Assembly (NCBI RefSeq): GCF_026153355.1
Contig: NZ_CP110636.1
Coordinates: forward strand, 1,054,001 to 1,118,000
Direction of reading: 5' to 3'
Length of the DNA stretch: 64,000 nt
DNA from: Streptomyces endophytica
Lineage (GTDB): Bacteria > Actinomycetota > Actinomycetes > Streptomycetales > Streptomycetaceae
Position 1 is the first letter of the stretch. Every line of letters starts with the position of its first letter. Below the pieces are notes generated by a model. That model saw only the letters and a program-made list of their open reading frames with translations, was not told the DNA's origin and ran no database searches. Of the stretch, positions 45,492 through 53,911 are shown one piece after another. The translations under genes were made by a program, and so were the position numbers.

Positions 45492-45966
45492 GGGTCCATC
45501 CTGTCGCACGTGGAATGTCCGCCGCCCGGTCCTTGCTGGTTCAGTGCTTCGCTTCGCCGTCGATCGGGGCGCTGGGGGGAAAACCCCGGTAACCCCGCCG
45601 TTCCTGCTGACCGTAACCCGTGCGCACACCCGCTCCGCACCCGGGCCGGAATGCGGGCCGCACGGGACCGGAAAACGGGAGACCGTGCGCCCACCGGCGC
45701 GGATGCGCACGTTACGGGCCTGGCCGGGCCCGCGTCCAGACCACTGGCCGTACCACCGCCCGCACCCCGTGTGACGCTTTCGGGCCGTCCGGCGCTGTAC
45801 CGGATAGAGGGCCGACACGGCCCTCCACGAACGACGGCCGGGGCCTCTCCTGTGGGGGGTGGCGGCCCCGGCCGTCCTCGTGGACTCAGGCCGTCCCGTT
45901 ACGGAGGCTGAGTTCTCTCACCCGTTTCTTACCGGGTGGCGGCCCGCTCGGCGGCCGCGTTCCTCA
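45492..45966. other. Intergenic region between sigma gene and GH20 gene
   Basis: A 475-base stretch without a supported gene; the translations I could make here look like frame shadows. It should hold the sigma-gene promoter. Near its right end a hairpin (45833-45845 / 45864-45876, 13-base perfect arms, 18-base loop) lies 90 bases past the GH20 stop and may terminate that gene. Confidence 0.5.
45833..45876 (-). terminator. Hairpin downstream of the GH20 gene
   Basis: GACGGCCGGGGCC pairs perfectly with GGCCCCGGCCGTC across an 18-base loop, 90 bases past the GH20 stop on the minus strand. Confidence 0.5.
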
Positions 45967-47628
45967 TCAACCGGACAACCCCGCCTTCTTGGCCAGGGCC
46001 GTGAAGGCCGTCCAGGACAGGGCCGGCGTCCGCGGGTCCCAGGTCTTCTGCGCCAGTGCCGCCAGCGGCATCCGGATCCCGGCGGCCACCTGCGGCGCGG
46101 TCTGCGCCTGGGACCGGTCGCACCAGATCGCGAAGCGCGCGCCGGGGATCCGGTCCGGGCCGGTCATGGCGGCGGGGACGTTCACCGCCCTCGTTCCACG
46201 GATGACCATCGGCGTCCAGTCCCGGTAGATGCGCTCGCCGGTGGGATAGGTGAACTGGTTGGGCTGGCCGAGGACGTAATAGAGGTACTCGTCGTTGAAG
46301 TTCAGCACGTTGCGGCCCTCCTTCAGGAAGGCCTCGGGGGGCCGCTTGCCGATCTCCTTGCCGGTCCAGTACGCGACCGTCCGGTTCTTGTCGGCGGAGA
46401 CCACCCCGCCGGTGAAGAAGCCGTCGTTCCAGGCCTCGATCCGGTTCTTGCCCTGGCCCTCGACGGTCTTCTGCCGGTCGTTGAGCCAGCCGGTGGTCAG
46501 GTCCTCGATGGTGCCGTTGTTCCCGTACTTCTCCCGCGCGGCCCGGGCCAGCTGCGGGTACGAGGTGGACGGCGAGGACGACATCAGCGCCTGGTACTCG
46601 TCACCGCCCAGGTGCCAGTAGGCGGGGGCGCCCTTGGGGTTGGTGAACAGCTGGCTCATCTCGCGCAGCAGCGAGTCGATCAGCGGACCGGCCTTGGGGT
46701 TGGAGATGTCGATCGCGCCCCGGATCACCCGGCCCGAGGCGTTGCGCAGCTGGAGGTCGGGATAGTGGTCCAGCACGGCGCCGAGGTGGCCGGGCGAGTC
46801 CAGTTCCGGGACGACGGAGATGTGCAGGCTCCGGGCGAGCGCGATGATCCGGCGGACCTGGGCCTTGGTGAGGTGGTCGGCGGAGACCACCTCGGGGTGG
46901 GTGTCGCTCTGGATGCGGAAGCCCTGGTCGTCGGAGAAGTGCAGCTGGAACTGGTTGAGCTTGAGGTCGGCGATCTCCCGCAGCCGGGCGTTGATCCAGT
47001 CCTCGGTGAACGGCTTGCGCGCGTTGTCCAGCGACATGCCGCGCTGCGGCCGGCCCGGGCGGTCGTTGACGGTGCCCTCGGGGAGCCCGCCGGCGGCGCG
47101 GACGGCCTGCTTGATCGTGCGGGTGCCGTAGAAAATTCCGGCGTCGGTGGGGGCCGTGAGAGTGAGCCGGGTCCCTTTGGCGGTGAGGGTGTAGGCCTCG
47201 TCGGCGGCACCCTGGACGGGCAGGTTGTTGCCCTGTTTTCCGCCGTTCTTCCCGGAGAGCTTCACCTCGATGTCTCCGGGGCGTACCGGCTCGTCGCCGT
47301 AGACAACGGTCAGGCCGCCCAGGTCACGGGCCATCAGGGCGGCCTCGTCGGCGACGTTGCTCCCCTTGCCGGCCGGGACCACCACCCGGGCTCCCTTGGA
47401 GGGGCGCCAGCCGGGCCCCTCGGCCCGGCGGAAATCGCGTACGGCCGGGATGACCTGCGGCGTTCCCGTGACCGGCGCCCAACTGGGGGTCACTGCGGGG
47501 TTCACCTTGGCGCTGGTGCTGCCGGGGGACTCGGTCTCGGCGGAGTGGGAGCAGCCGGTGAGCAGCAGCGCGCCGGTGAGCGCCGCGGCCGGCAGCGCGG
47601 CGCGCGACGGCCGCATCGGGTTCGACAT
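45967..47628 (-). CDS. Beta-N-acetylhexosaminidase lipoprotein (GH20)
   Basis: A 553-residue secreted lipoprotein with a lipobox ALLLTGCSHS (Cys near residue 26). An N-terminal GH20b-like domain (about 60-180) precedes the catalytic barrel: RGMSLDNARKPFTEDWI, HFSDDQGFRIQS, and the catalytic Asp-Glu pair in WHLGGDEYQALM. The end of the barrel holds the IEAWNDGFF and YRDWTPMVIRG segments. It removes terminal GlcNAc from chitin or peptidoglycan fragments. GAGGA lies 7 bases before the ATG at 47628; the longer start at 47730 lacks this. Confidence 0.92.
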   Translation of the reverse strand: MSNPMRPSRAALPAAALTGALLLTGCSHSAETESPGSTSAKVNPAVTPSWAPVTGTPQVIPAVRDFRRAEGPGWRPSKGARVVVPAGKGSNVADEAALMARDLGGLTVVYGDEPVRPGDIEVKLSGKNGGKQGNNLPVQGAADEAYTLTAKGTRLTLTAPTDAGIFYGTRTIKQAVRAAGGLPEGTVNDRPGRPQRGMSLDNARKPFTEDWINARLREIADLKLNQFQLHFSDDQGFRIQSDTHPEVVSADHLTKAQVRRIIALARSLHISVVPELDSPGHLGAVLDHYPDLQLRNASGRVIRGAIDISNPKAGPLIDSLLREMSQLFTNPKGAPAYWHLGGDEYQALMSSSPSTSYPQLARAAREKYGNNGTIEDLTTGWLNDRQKTVEGQGKNRIEAWNDGFFTGGVVSADKNRTVAYWTGKEIGKRPPEAFLKEGRNVLNFNDEYLYYVLGQPNQFTYPTGERIYRDWTPMVIRGTRAVNVPAAMTGPDRIPGARFAIWCDRSQAQTAPQVAAGIRMPLAALAQKTWDPRTPALSWTAFTALAKKAGLSG

Positions 47629-48053
47629 CGTGCAATCCTCACTTTTCGGGGCGAAGGCATTGCCAGGTGTGCGGGGCCGGTCGTCCACCGGATGCGCTGG
47701 GGCTCTCCCCTCCGAGTGAAATTCGCGCATCCGTCGGACAGCTGTCGACAGGCGTCGTTAGCGTGGCGTCCTCGTTCGTCACCCCTTTCCCAGGGCTCTC
47801 CTGGAACCACCGGATACCGCCGGGGTGTCGTGTTCCACGCACCACCGCCACACCCGTCGCCGCTTCGTTCCGCGTCCCGGCGTCGGTCCGCTTCCCTCAG
47901 CTTCCGTCAGTCGCCCGCCCCGCACCTGTCGAACAGACCCGATCGCATCCGTCCGAGGAGCCCACGCTGTCCGGTGACACCCCGGCCGCCCGGCCGACGC
48001 TGCGCCCCCAGCCCGCACGGTGCGGCATACCTTCACAGGTCCCCTCCGCCGCC
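47629..48053. other. Divergent intergenic region GH20 / OHCU-like gene
   Basis: 425 bases between two divergent starts. I see no supported gene, although the OHCU-like reading frame stays open leftward here without a ribosome site. Promoters for both neighbours are expected; no palindrome stood out. Confidence 0.4.
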
Positions 48054-48542
48054 GTGCCGCGACCCCGCCCCGACGGCACGGGGCTGCGCCGCCTCAACGC
48101 CCTGGACCGGGACGGTGCCCTGGCCGCGCTGCTGCGCTGCTGCGGCAGCCGCGAGTGGGCCGGCCAGGTCGCCGACCGGCGCCCGTACCGGGATCCGGAG
48201 GCCCTGCTCGCCGCCGCCGACCGGGCGTTCGCCGGCCTCCCGGCGGCCGGCCTGGACGAGGCACTCGCCGCCGAGTCCCCGCCGCGGCCCCCGGCCGGCG
48301 CCCACGGAGCCGGCACACCGACCGCCCGTACCGCCCTGAATGCCGCATACGCCGCATACGAGCAGCGCTTCCGTCACGCTTTCGTGATCTGCCTGGACGG
48401 CTGCCGGGAGGAGGAGGCGCTCGACCAGATCCTTTTCGGCATCCGCATACGGCTGGGCAACGGCCCGGACGAGGAGCGGGCGGCCACCGCGGAGCAGCTC
48501 CGGCGGGTGGCCCGCGGCCGGCTGCGCCGCCTGGCGGCCTGA
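48054..48542 (+). CDS. OHCU decarboxylase-like protein lacking the catalytic His
   Basis: A 162-residue protein matching the 2-oxo-4-hydroxy-4-carboxy-5-ureidoimidazoline decarboxylase fold: LNALDRDGALAALLRCCGS at the start, RPYRDPEALLAAADRAFAGL, then NAAYAAYEQRFRHAFVICLDG and a final RVARGRLRRLAA. In active enzymes the segment before the second half reads (A/G)HPRIG with the catalytic His; here it is AAESPPRPPAG, so the His is missing. It is probably not a functional uric-acid-pathway enzyme. The GTG at 48054 is chosen by homology to the domain start. Confidence 0.65.
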   Translation: MPRPRPDGTGLRRLNALDRDGALAALLRCCGSREWAGQVADRRPYRDPEALLAAADRAFAGLPAAGLDEALAAESPPRPPAGAHGAGTPTARTALNAAYAAYEQRFRHAFVICLDGCREEEALDQILFGIRIRLGNGPDEERAATAEQLRRVARGRLRRLAA

Positions 48543-48619
48543 GACCGGCGCCCGCCACCGGCACGGGCCCGAGCTCGCAGCAATCACGCCGTACGACCCG
48601 TAAGGCCCCGGTTCGTCCT

Positions 48620-48654
48620 TGTGTGATAGCCCGTTGGTGCCTGTTTGATCACAC
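48620..48654. promoter_or_regulatory. Spaced inverted repeat upstream of sdh operon
   Basis: GTGTGAT (48621-48627) and ATCACAC (48648-48654) are perfect inverted half-sites 20 bases apart, about 130 bases before sdhC. The arms resemble half-sites of CRP/FNR-type regulators, but the spacing is not standard. No Rex-type TTGTGAA-N-TTCACAA box is seen. Confidence 0.3.
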
Positions 48655-48786
48655 CTAAGGACCCCCGCGCGAGGAACCGACAGCTCGTCGATACGATGAC
48701 GAGCGGCCGGTGGACCGTACCCGGCCGGGCCCGACCGACAGAGAAGCCGGCTGGCGCCCCAATCCCCGCTCCCGGAGGGTTTTTCC

Positions 48787-49167
48787 GTGCCGGCTGGAAC
48801 GCTGTACCGCGGCCGGGAAGGCATGTGGTCCTGGGTGGCTCACCGAGTCACCGGCGTCCTCATCTTCTTCTTCCTGTTCGTACACGTCCTCGACACCGCT
48901 CTCGTCCGCGTCTCTCCCGACGCGTACGACAACGTCGTTGCGACCTACAAGACGCCGATCGTCAATGTGATGGAGTACGGCCTGGTGGCCGCCATCCTCT
49001 TCCACGCTCTCAACGGCCTGCGGGTCGTCCTGGTCGACTTCTGGTCGAAGGGCCCGAGGTACCAGAAGCAGATGCTGTGGACCGTCGTGGGTGTCTGGGT
49101 CGTGCTGATGGCCGGTGCCTTCTACCCCGTGCTGCAGCACACGCTGCGCACGCTGTTCGGGAGCTGA
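48787..49167 (+). CDS. sdhC: Succinate dehydrogenase cytochrome b subunit
   Basis: A 126-residue membrane subunit with three helices: GVLIFFFLFVHVLDTALV, EYGLVAAILFHALNGLRVVL and VVGVWVVLMAGAFYPVL. The heme-ligand His (FLFVHVLD) and quinone-site region GMWSWVAHRVTG are present. It anchors the complex in the membrane. GGAGG lies 8 bases before the GTG. First gene of the sdhCDAB operon. Confidence 0.93.
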   Translation: MPAGTLYRGREGMWSWVAHRVTGVLIFFFLFVHVLDTALVRVSPDAYDNVVATYKTPIVNVMEYGLVAAILFHALNGLRVVLVDFWSKGPRYQKQMLWTVVGVWVVLMAGAFYPVLQHTLRTLFGS

Positions 49168-49173
49168 CGCGAG

Positions 49174-49650
49174 ATGTCCGCTGAAACCACTTCCGCAGAC
49201 GCCACCGCGAGCGACGTCCGCCTCTACGACGTGGACAACCCGGCCCCGGTCATCGAGCCGCCGCGCAAGCGCACCAAGAAGACCGGTCGCGCCTCCCGGG
49301 GCAACTTCGAGATGCAGGCCTGGCTGTTCATGCGGCTGTCCGGCATCGTGCTGGTCGTCCTGGTCCTGGGCCACCTGCTGATCCAGCTCGTGCTCGACGG
49401 CGGTGTCTCCAAGATCGGCTTCGCCTTCGTCGCCGGCCGCTGGGCCTCGCCGTTCTGGCAGGTCTGGGACCTGCTGATGCTGTGGCTGGCCATGCTGCAC
49501 GGCGCCAACGGCCTGCGCACCGTCATCAACGACTACGCGCAGCGGGACAACACCCGCTTCTGGCTGAAGATGCTGCTGTACACCGCGACGGTGTTCACCG
49601 TCCTGCTGGGCACGCTGGTGATCTTCACCTTCGACCCGAACATCTCCTGA
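49174..49650 (+). CDS. sdhD: Succinate dehydrogenase hydrophobic anchor subunit
   Basis: A 158-residue membrane subunit: a ~40-residue charged N terminus (PRKRTKKTGR-like), then three helices with LSGIVLVVLVLGHLLIQLV, a central WDLLMLWLAMLHGANGLRTV with the conserved HGANGLR, and YTATVFTVLLGTLVIF. It partners SdhC in quinone reduction. It begins 6 bases after sdhC. Confidence 0.93.
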   Translation: MSAETTSADATASDVRLYDVDNPAPVIEPPRKRTKKTGRASRGNFEMQAWLFMRLSGIVLVVLVLGHLLIQLVLDGGVSKIGFAFVAGRWASPFWQVWDLLMLWLAMLHGANGLRTVINDYAQRDNTRFWLKMLLYTATVFTVLLGTLVIFTFDPNIS

Positions 49651-49670
49651 AGCCGGGGCTGACTGGAACC

Positions 49671-51424
49671 ATGAAGATCCACAAGTACGACACCGTCATC
49701 GTCGGCGCCGGCGGCGCGGGCATGCGTGCCGCCATCGAGGCGACCAAGCGCAGCCGCACCGCGGTCCTGACGAAGCTCTACCCGACCCGCTCCCACACCG
49801 GCGCCGCCCAGGGCGGTATGGCCGCCGCCCTCGCGAACGTCGAGGAGGACAACTGGGAGTGGCACACCTTCGACACGGTCAAGGGCGGTGACTACCTGGT
49901 CGACCAGGACGCCGCCGAGATCCTGGCGAAGGAGGCCATCGACTCGGTCCTCGACCTGGAGAAGATGGGCCTGCCGTTCAACCGCACGCCGGACGGCACG
50001 ATCGACCAGCGCCGCTTCGGCGGTCACTCCCGCAACCACGGTGAGCCCCGGTCCGCCGGTCCTGCTACGCCGCGGACCGCACCGGCCACATGATCCTCCA
50101 GACGCTGTACCAGAACTGCGTCAAGGAGGGCGTGGAGTTCTTCAACGAGTTCTACGTCCTGGACCAGCTGATCACCGAGGTCGATGGCGTCAAGAAGTCG
50201 GCCGGTGTGGTGGCGTACGAGCTCGCCACCGGCGAGATCCACGTCTTCCAGGCGAAGGCCGTCATCTACGCCTCCGGCGGCTGCGGCAAGTTCTTCAAGG
50301 TGACCTCCAACGCGCACACCCTGACCGGTGACGGCCAGGCCGCCGTCTACCGCCGCGGGCTGCCGCTGGAGGACATGGAGTTCTTCCAGTTCCACCCGAC
50401 CGGCATCTGGCGGATGGGCATCCTGCTGACGGAGGGCGCCCGCGGTGAGGGCGGCATCCTCCGCAACAAGGACGGCGAGCGCTTCATGGAGAAGTACGCG
50501 CCGGTCATGAAGGACCTCGCGTCCCGTGACGTCGTCTCGCGCTCCATCTACACCGAGATCCGCGAGGGCCGCGGCTGCGGTCCCGAGGGCGACCACGTCT
50601 ACCTCGACCTGACGCACCTTCCGCCGGAGCAGCTGGACGCCAAGCTCCCGGACATCACCGAGTTCGCGCGCACGTACCTCGGCATCGAGCCCTACACGGA
50701 CCCGATCCCGATCCAGCCCACCGCGCACTACGCCATGGGCGGCATCCCGACCAACGTCGAGGGTGAGGTCCTGGCGGACAACACCACGGTCGTCCCGGGC
50801 CTGTACGCGGCCGGCGAGGTCGCCTGCGTCTCCGTGCACGGCGCCAACCGCCTCGGCACCAACTCGCTGCTGGACATCAACGTCTTCGGCCGCCGGGCCG
50901 GCATCGCGGCGGCGGAGTACTCGGCCACCGCCGAGTACGTCGAGCTCCCCGAGGACCCGGCGAAGCTGGTCCAGGAGCAGGTCGAGCGGCTGCGCGCGGC
51001 CACCGGCAGCGAGCGGGTCACCGAGATCCGCAAGGAGCTGCAGGAGACCATGGACGCCAACGTGATGGTGTTCCGCACCGAGCAGACGATCAAGACCGCG
51101 GTCGAGAAGATCGGCGAGCTGCGCGAGCGGTACCTGAACGTGTCCATCCAGGACAAGGGCAAGCGGTTCAACACCGACCTGCTGGAGGCCATCGAGCTGG
51201 GCAACCTGCTCGACCTGGCCGAGGTCATGGCCGTGTCCGCGCTGGCCCGCAAGGAGTCCCGCGGCGGTCACTACCGCGAGGACTACCCCAACCGCGACGA
51301 CGTCAACTTCATGCGGCACACCATGGCGTACCGCGAGGTGGGCGACGACGGCGCCGAGTCGATCCGTCTCGACTACAAGCCGGTCGTGCAGACCCGCTAC
51401 CAGCCGATGGAGCGTAAGTACTGA
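49671..51424 (+). CDS. sdhA: Succinate dehydrogenase flavoprotein subunit (frameshifted)
   Basis: Catalytic flavoprotein (584 residues if repaired) oxidising succinate to fumarate. The FAD-binding [18 protein letters not shown], the covalent-FAD histidine in [11 protein letters not shown], the active-site [19 protein letters not shown] and [13 protein letters not shown] are present. One G is missing at 50045; restoring it gives [19 protein letters not shown]. All catalytic parts on both sides are intact. As the enzyme is central to respiration and the only copy visible here, a sequencing error is by far the best explanation. The stop overlaps the sdhB ATG (TGATG). Confidence 0.93.
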
Positions 51425-52200
51425 TGGCTACCCCGACCCTGGAGAAGGCGGCCGAGGCCGGCCAGCCCGAGCCCGGCTTCGCCGACTCCCCGTACATCAC
51501 GGTCACCTTCCGGATCCGCCGGTTCAACCCGGAGGTCTCCGAGGAGGCCAGCTGGCAGGACTTCCAGCTGGAGATCGACCCCAAGGAGCGCGTCCTGGAC
51601 GCCCTCCACAAGATCAAGTGGGAGCTGGACGGGTCGCTGACCTTCCGCCGTTCCTGCGCCCACGGCATCTGCGGTTCGGACGCCATGCGGATCAACGGCC
51701 GCAACCGTCTCGCCTGCAAGACGCTGATCAAGGACATCAACCCGGAGAAGCCGATCACGGTCGAGGCCATCAAGGGCCTGACGGTGCTGAAGGACCTTGT
51801 CGTCGACATGGAGCCCTTCTTCCAGGCGTACCGGGACGTGATGCCGTTCCTCATCACGACCGGCAACGAGCCGACCCGTGAGCGCCGGCAGTCCGCCGAG
51901 GACCGCGAGCGCTTCGACGACACCACCAAGTGCATCCTGTGCGCCGCCTGCACGTCCTCGTGCCCGGTGTTCTGGAACGACGGCCAGTACTTCGGCCCGG
52001 CGGCGATCGTCAACGCGCACCGCTTCATCTTCGACTCGCGCGACGAGGGCGGCGAGCAGCGCCTGGAGATCCTCAACGACAAGGACGGCGTCTGGCGCTG
52101 CCGGACGACCTTCAACTGCTCCGAGGCGTGCCCGCGTGGCATCGAGGTCACCAAGGCCATCCAGGAGGTCAAGCGGGCGCTGATCACGCGGCGCTTCTAG
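51424..52200 (+). CDS. sdhB: Succinate dehydrogenase iron-sulfur subunit
   Basis: A 258-residue electron-transfer subunit with all three clusters' ligands: CAHGICGSDA.. and RLACKT for [2Fe-2S], CILCAACTSSCP for [4Fe-4S], and the C-terminal CRTTFNCSEACPRGI shared by the [3Fe-4S] site. It passes electrons from SdhA to the quinone site in SdhCD. Last gene of the operon. Confidence 0.95.
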   Translation: MATPTLEKAAEAGQPEPGFADSPYITVTFRIRRFNPEVSEEASWQDFQLEIDPKERVLDALHKIKWELDGSLTFRRSCAHGICGSDAMRINGRNRLACKTLIKDINPEKPITVEAIKGLTVLKDLVVDMEPFFQAYRDVMPFLITTGNEPTRERRQSAEDRERFDDTTKCILCAACTSSCPVFWNDGQYFGPAAIVNAHRFIFDSRDEGGEQRLEILNDKDGVWRCRTTFNCSEACPRGIEVTKAIQEVKRALITRRF

Positions 52201-52209
52201 TACCGCCGT

Positions 52210-53058
52210 TCAGCGCCGGACGGCGGCCCGGGCCGTGGCCCGGACGCCGGCCGGGACCGGAACGTCCCCGAGGGCCCCGCCCCCGTACGCACGGGAGCGG
52301 GGCCCTTCGGCGTGCCCGCCCGCGGAGCGGGGCCCTCCGGCGGCCCCGGCCGGCTCCCGTTCCGCCGCCGGGTAGACCAGCACCGGCGGCAGCGCGTCGT
52401 CCACCAGCGCGATGGGCACGCCCCGGCAGAAGTACGAGGGCACGAACACCAGCCCCCGCCCCTGGAGGAACAGCTCGCGCTCCACCGGGTACGCCACCTC
52501 CAGCACCGGCGGCCGCCAGCGCATCACCGGCCCGAACGTCCGCAGCATCGCCTCCGCCCCGGACTGCGCCAGGGCGTGCACCCGCAACGCCCGGTCCGCG
52601 CCCACCCGCCCGGCGATCCGCGGCCAGGCCGGCGCGACCGCCAGGTGGTGGTACGTCCGCAGGCTGCGCGCCAGTTGGCGCAGCGCGGCCGGTTCGCCCT
52701 CCCCGATGCCGCGCGCCTCGCCCGGCAGCGCCCGGTGCCCGGCCAGCAGCGCCACCTCGGCGCGCAGCCGCGCGCGCGGGGTGCGCATCACCGCTTCCAG
52801 CCCCGGTTCGACGCCCTCCAGCGCCGCGTAGGGCGTGAGGAAATCCGGGAAGTAGCCGCGCAGCGGCACCAGCGGGAACAGGGTCCGCACCGGCCCGGGG
52901 CCGTGCCGCACCGCATGCTGGCGCCAGGCGGCCAGCGCCGGCTCGCCGCGGTCCTCCCGCAGGATCTGCAGGCTCAGCGCGGTCTCCCAGAGCGGGTCGG
53001 CGCCCTCCGCCACCCTGGTACGCGCCAGATCCTGCCCGGTGAAGTGCACTCGTAACAC
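52210..53058 (-). CDS. ArsR-like regulator homologue lacking the HTH end
   Basis: A 282-residue protein. The first ~230 residues look like the ligand/effector part of a Streptomyces ArsR-like regulator group: VHFTGQDLARTRVAEG, PLWETALSLQIL, PLVPLRGYFPDFLTP and VFVPSYFCRGVPIALVDDALPPVLVYP. In that group a helix-turn-helix normally follows; here the tail is ~50 low-complexity residues (Gly/Ala/Arg) with no HTH, and none is seen in other frames. It is either truncated or a non-DNA-binding variant. The GTG at 53058 has AGGGGG upstream. It converges on sdhB, 9 bases away. Confidence 0.55.
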   Translation of the reverse strand: MLRVHFTGQDLARTRVAEGADPLWETALSLQILREDRGEPALAAWRQHAVRHGPGPVRTLFPLVPLRGYFPDFLTPYAALEGVEPGLEAVMRTPRARLRAEVALLAGHRALPGEARGIGEGEPAALRQLARSLRTYHHLAVAPAWPRIAGRVGADRALRVHALAQSGAEAMLRTFGPVMRWRPPVLEVAYPVERELFLQGRGLVFVPSYFCRGVPIALVDDALPPVLVYPAAEREPAGAAGGPRSAGGHAEGPRSRAYGGGALGDVPVPAGVRATARAAVRR

Positions 53059-53167
53059 GGCAGCCCCCTGCTCCCCCACCGCTCCCCCGAACGGCGTGCA
53101 CAAGAGGATCGGCCGGGTGGGCGGGTCATGGCAAGCGGAAAGCGCAAGAAGCTTTACGGCCTTCTTG

Positions 53168-53300
53168 GGGCGGGCGCGTCATCGCGGTGTGGACGGGTGC
53201 GTCGTCGGAGGTGGGCGGGCGCGTCGTCGGAGGTGGACGGGCGCGTCGTTGGCGGGTGGACGGGCGCGTCCTTGGCGGGTGGGCGGGTGCTCCTTCGCCG
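53168..53300. repeat. Degenerate 22-23-bp G-rich tandem repeats
   Basis: About five imperfect units of the type GGTGGACGGGCGCGTCGTCGG in direct tandem between the ArsR-like and MerR genes. The 307-base gap 53059-53365 contains no supported gene besides these repeats; the ArsR-like promoter should be at its left end. Confidence 0.65.
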
Positions 53301-53365
53301 TGTGGGTGGGCGAACGGGCCGTGTGGGGCGGGCGCGGGGCGCCGGCCGCCGTCCGGGGCGGGTGC

Positions 53366-53764
53366 TCAGGCCGAGCGCAGGGCCAGGGACGCCAGCGCCT
53401 CGTCCTCGGCCCGCCGCTGCTGCATGGTCCGTGCGTACGCCTCCAGGGCGGCCCTGCGTCGCACCAACTCACCTATCTCCGCGTCGAGTTGGGCCATCCG
53501 GCGCTGCACCACCCCGTTGGAGTGGGTGCACGGCACCAGCCCGGGGCCGCCCTGGGCGCAGGGCAGCAGGCCGCGGATCTCGTCGGTGTTCAGCCCCGCG
53601 GCGAGCATCTCCCGGACCCGCCGGACGCTCTCCACCGCCTCCTCGCCGCAATAGCGCCGATAGCCGTTCGCATCCCGCTCGGCACTCAGCAACCCCTGCT
53701 GCTCGTAGTAGCGCAGCACCCGCGCACTGACCCCCGTACGCCGCGCCAGCTCACCGATCCGCAT
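53366..53764 (-). CDS. MerR-family regulator
   Basis: A 132-residue regulator: N-terminal winged HTH (RIGELARRTGVSARVLRYYE, then GLLSAERDANGYRRY), a hinge, and a coiled-coil dimerisation helix (GVVQRRMAQLDAEIGELVRR-type). Two Cys (LLPCAQGGPGLVPCTHS) could sense a ligand or redox state. The ATG at 53764 starts at the domain. It is divergent from an alpha/beta hydrolase whose promoter shows a MerR-type layout. Confidence 0.9.
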   Translation of the reverse strand: MRIGELARRTGVSARVLRYYEQQGLLSAERDANGYRRYCGEEAVESVRRVREMLAAGLNTDEIRGLLPCAQGGPGLVPCTHSNGVVQRRMAQLDAEIGELVRRRAALEAYARTMQQRRAEDEALASLALRSA

Positions 53765-53872
53765 CCGACCGACCCCTCTTCGTGCCGAATCCTCGTACGA
53801 ATGCTCGTACCGCATCCGCGTACCGGCCCAGCGGCCCGCGCCGGCCACCACCTTCCGTCACTGGCTGCCGAC

Positions 53873-53903
53873 TTGACCCTGACACCGGTGTCACACTGCA
53901 ACC
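53873..53903 (+). promoter_or_regulatory. MerR-type promoter with operator TGACACCGGTGTCA
   Basis: A -35 TTGACC (53873-53878) is followed by the perfect 14-bp palindrome TGACACCGGTGTCA (53880-53893), with a weak -10 about 19 bases after the -35. A palindrome between stretched -35 and -10 boxes is characteristic of MerR-activated promoters. It reads into the hydrolase gene 9 bases later. Confidence 0.65.
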
Positions 53904-53911
53904 TCTTCCGC

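Noticed and set aside
48543..48786. Rex operator in the sdh leader
   Set aside because: No TTGTGAA-N-TTCACAA box; only the spaced GTGTGAT/ATCACAC pair is present.
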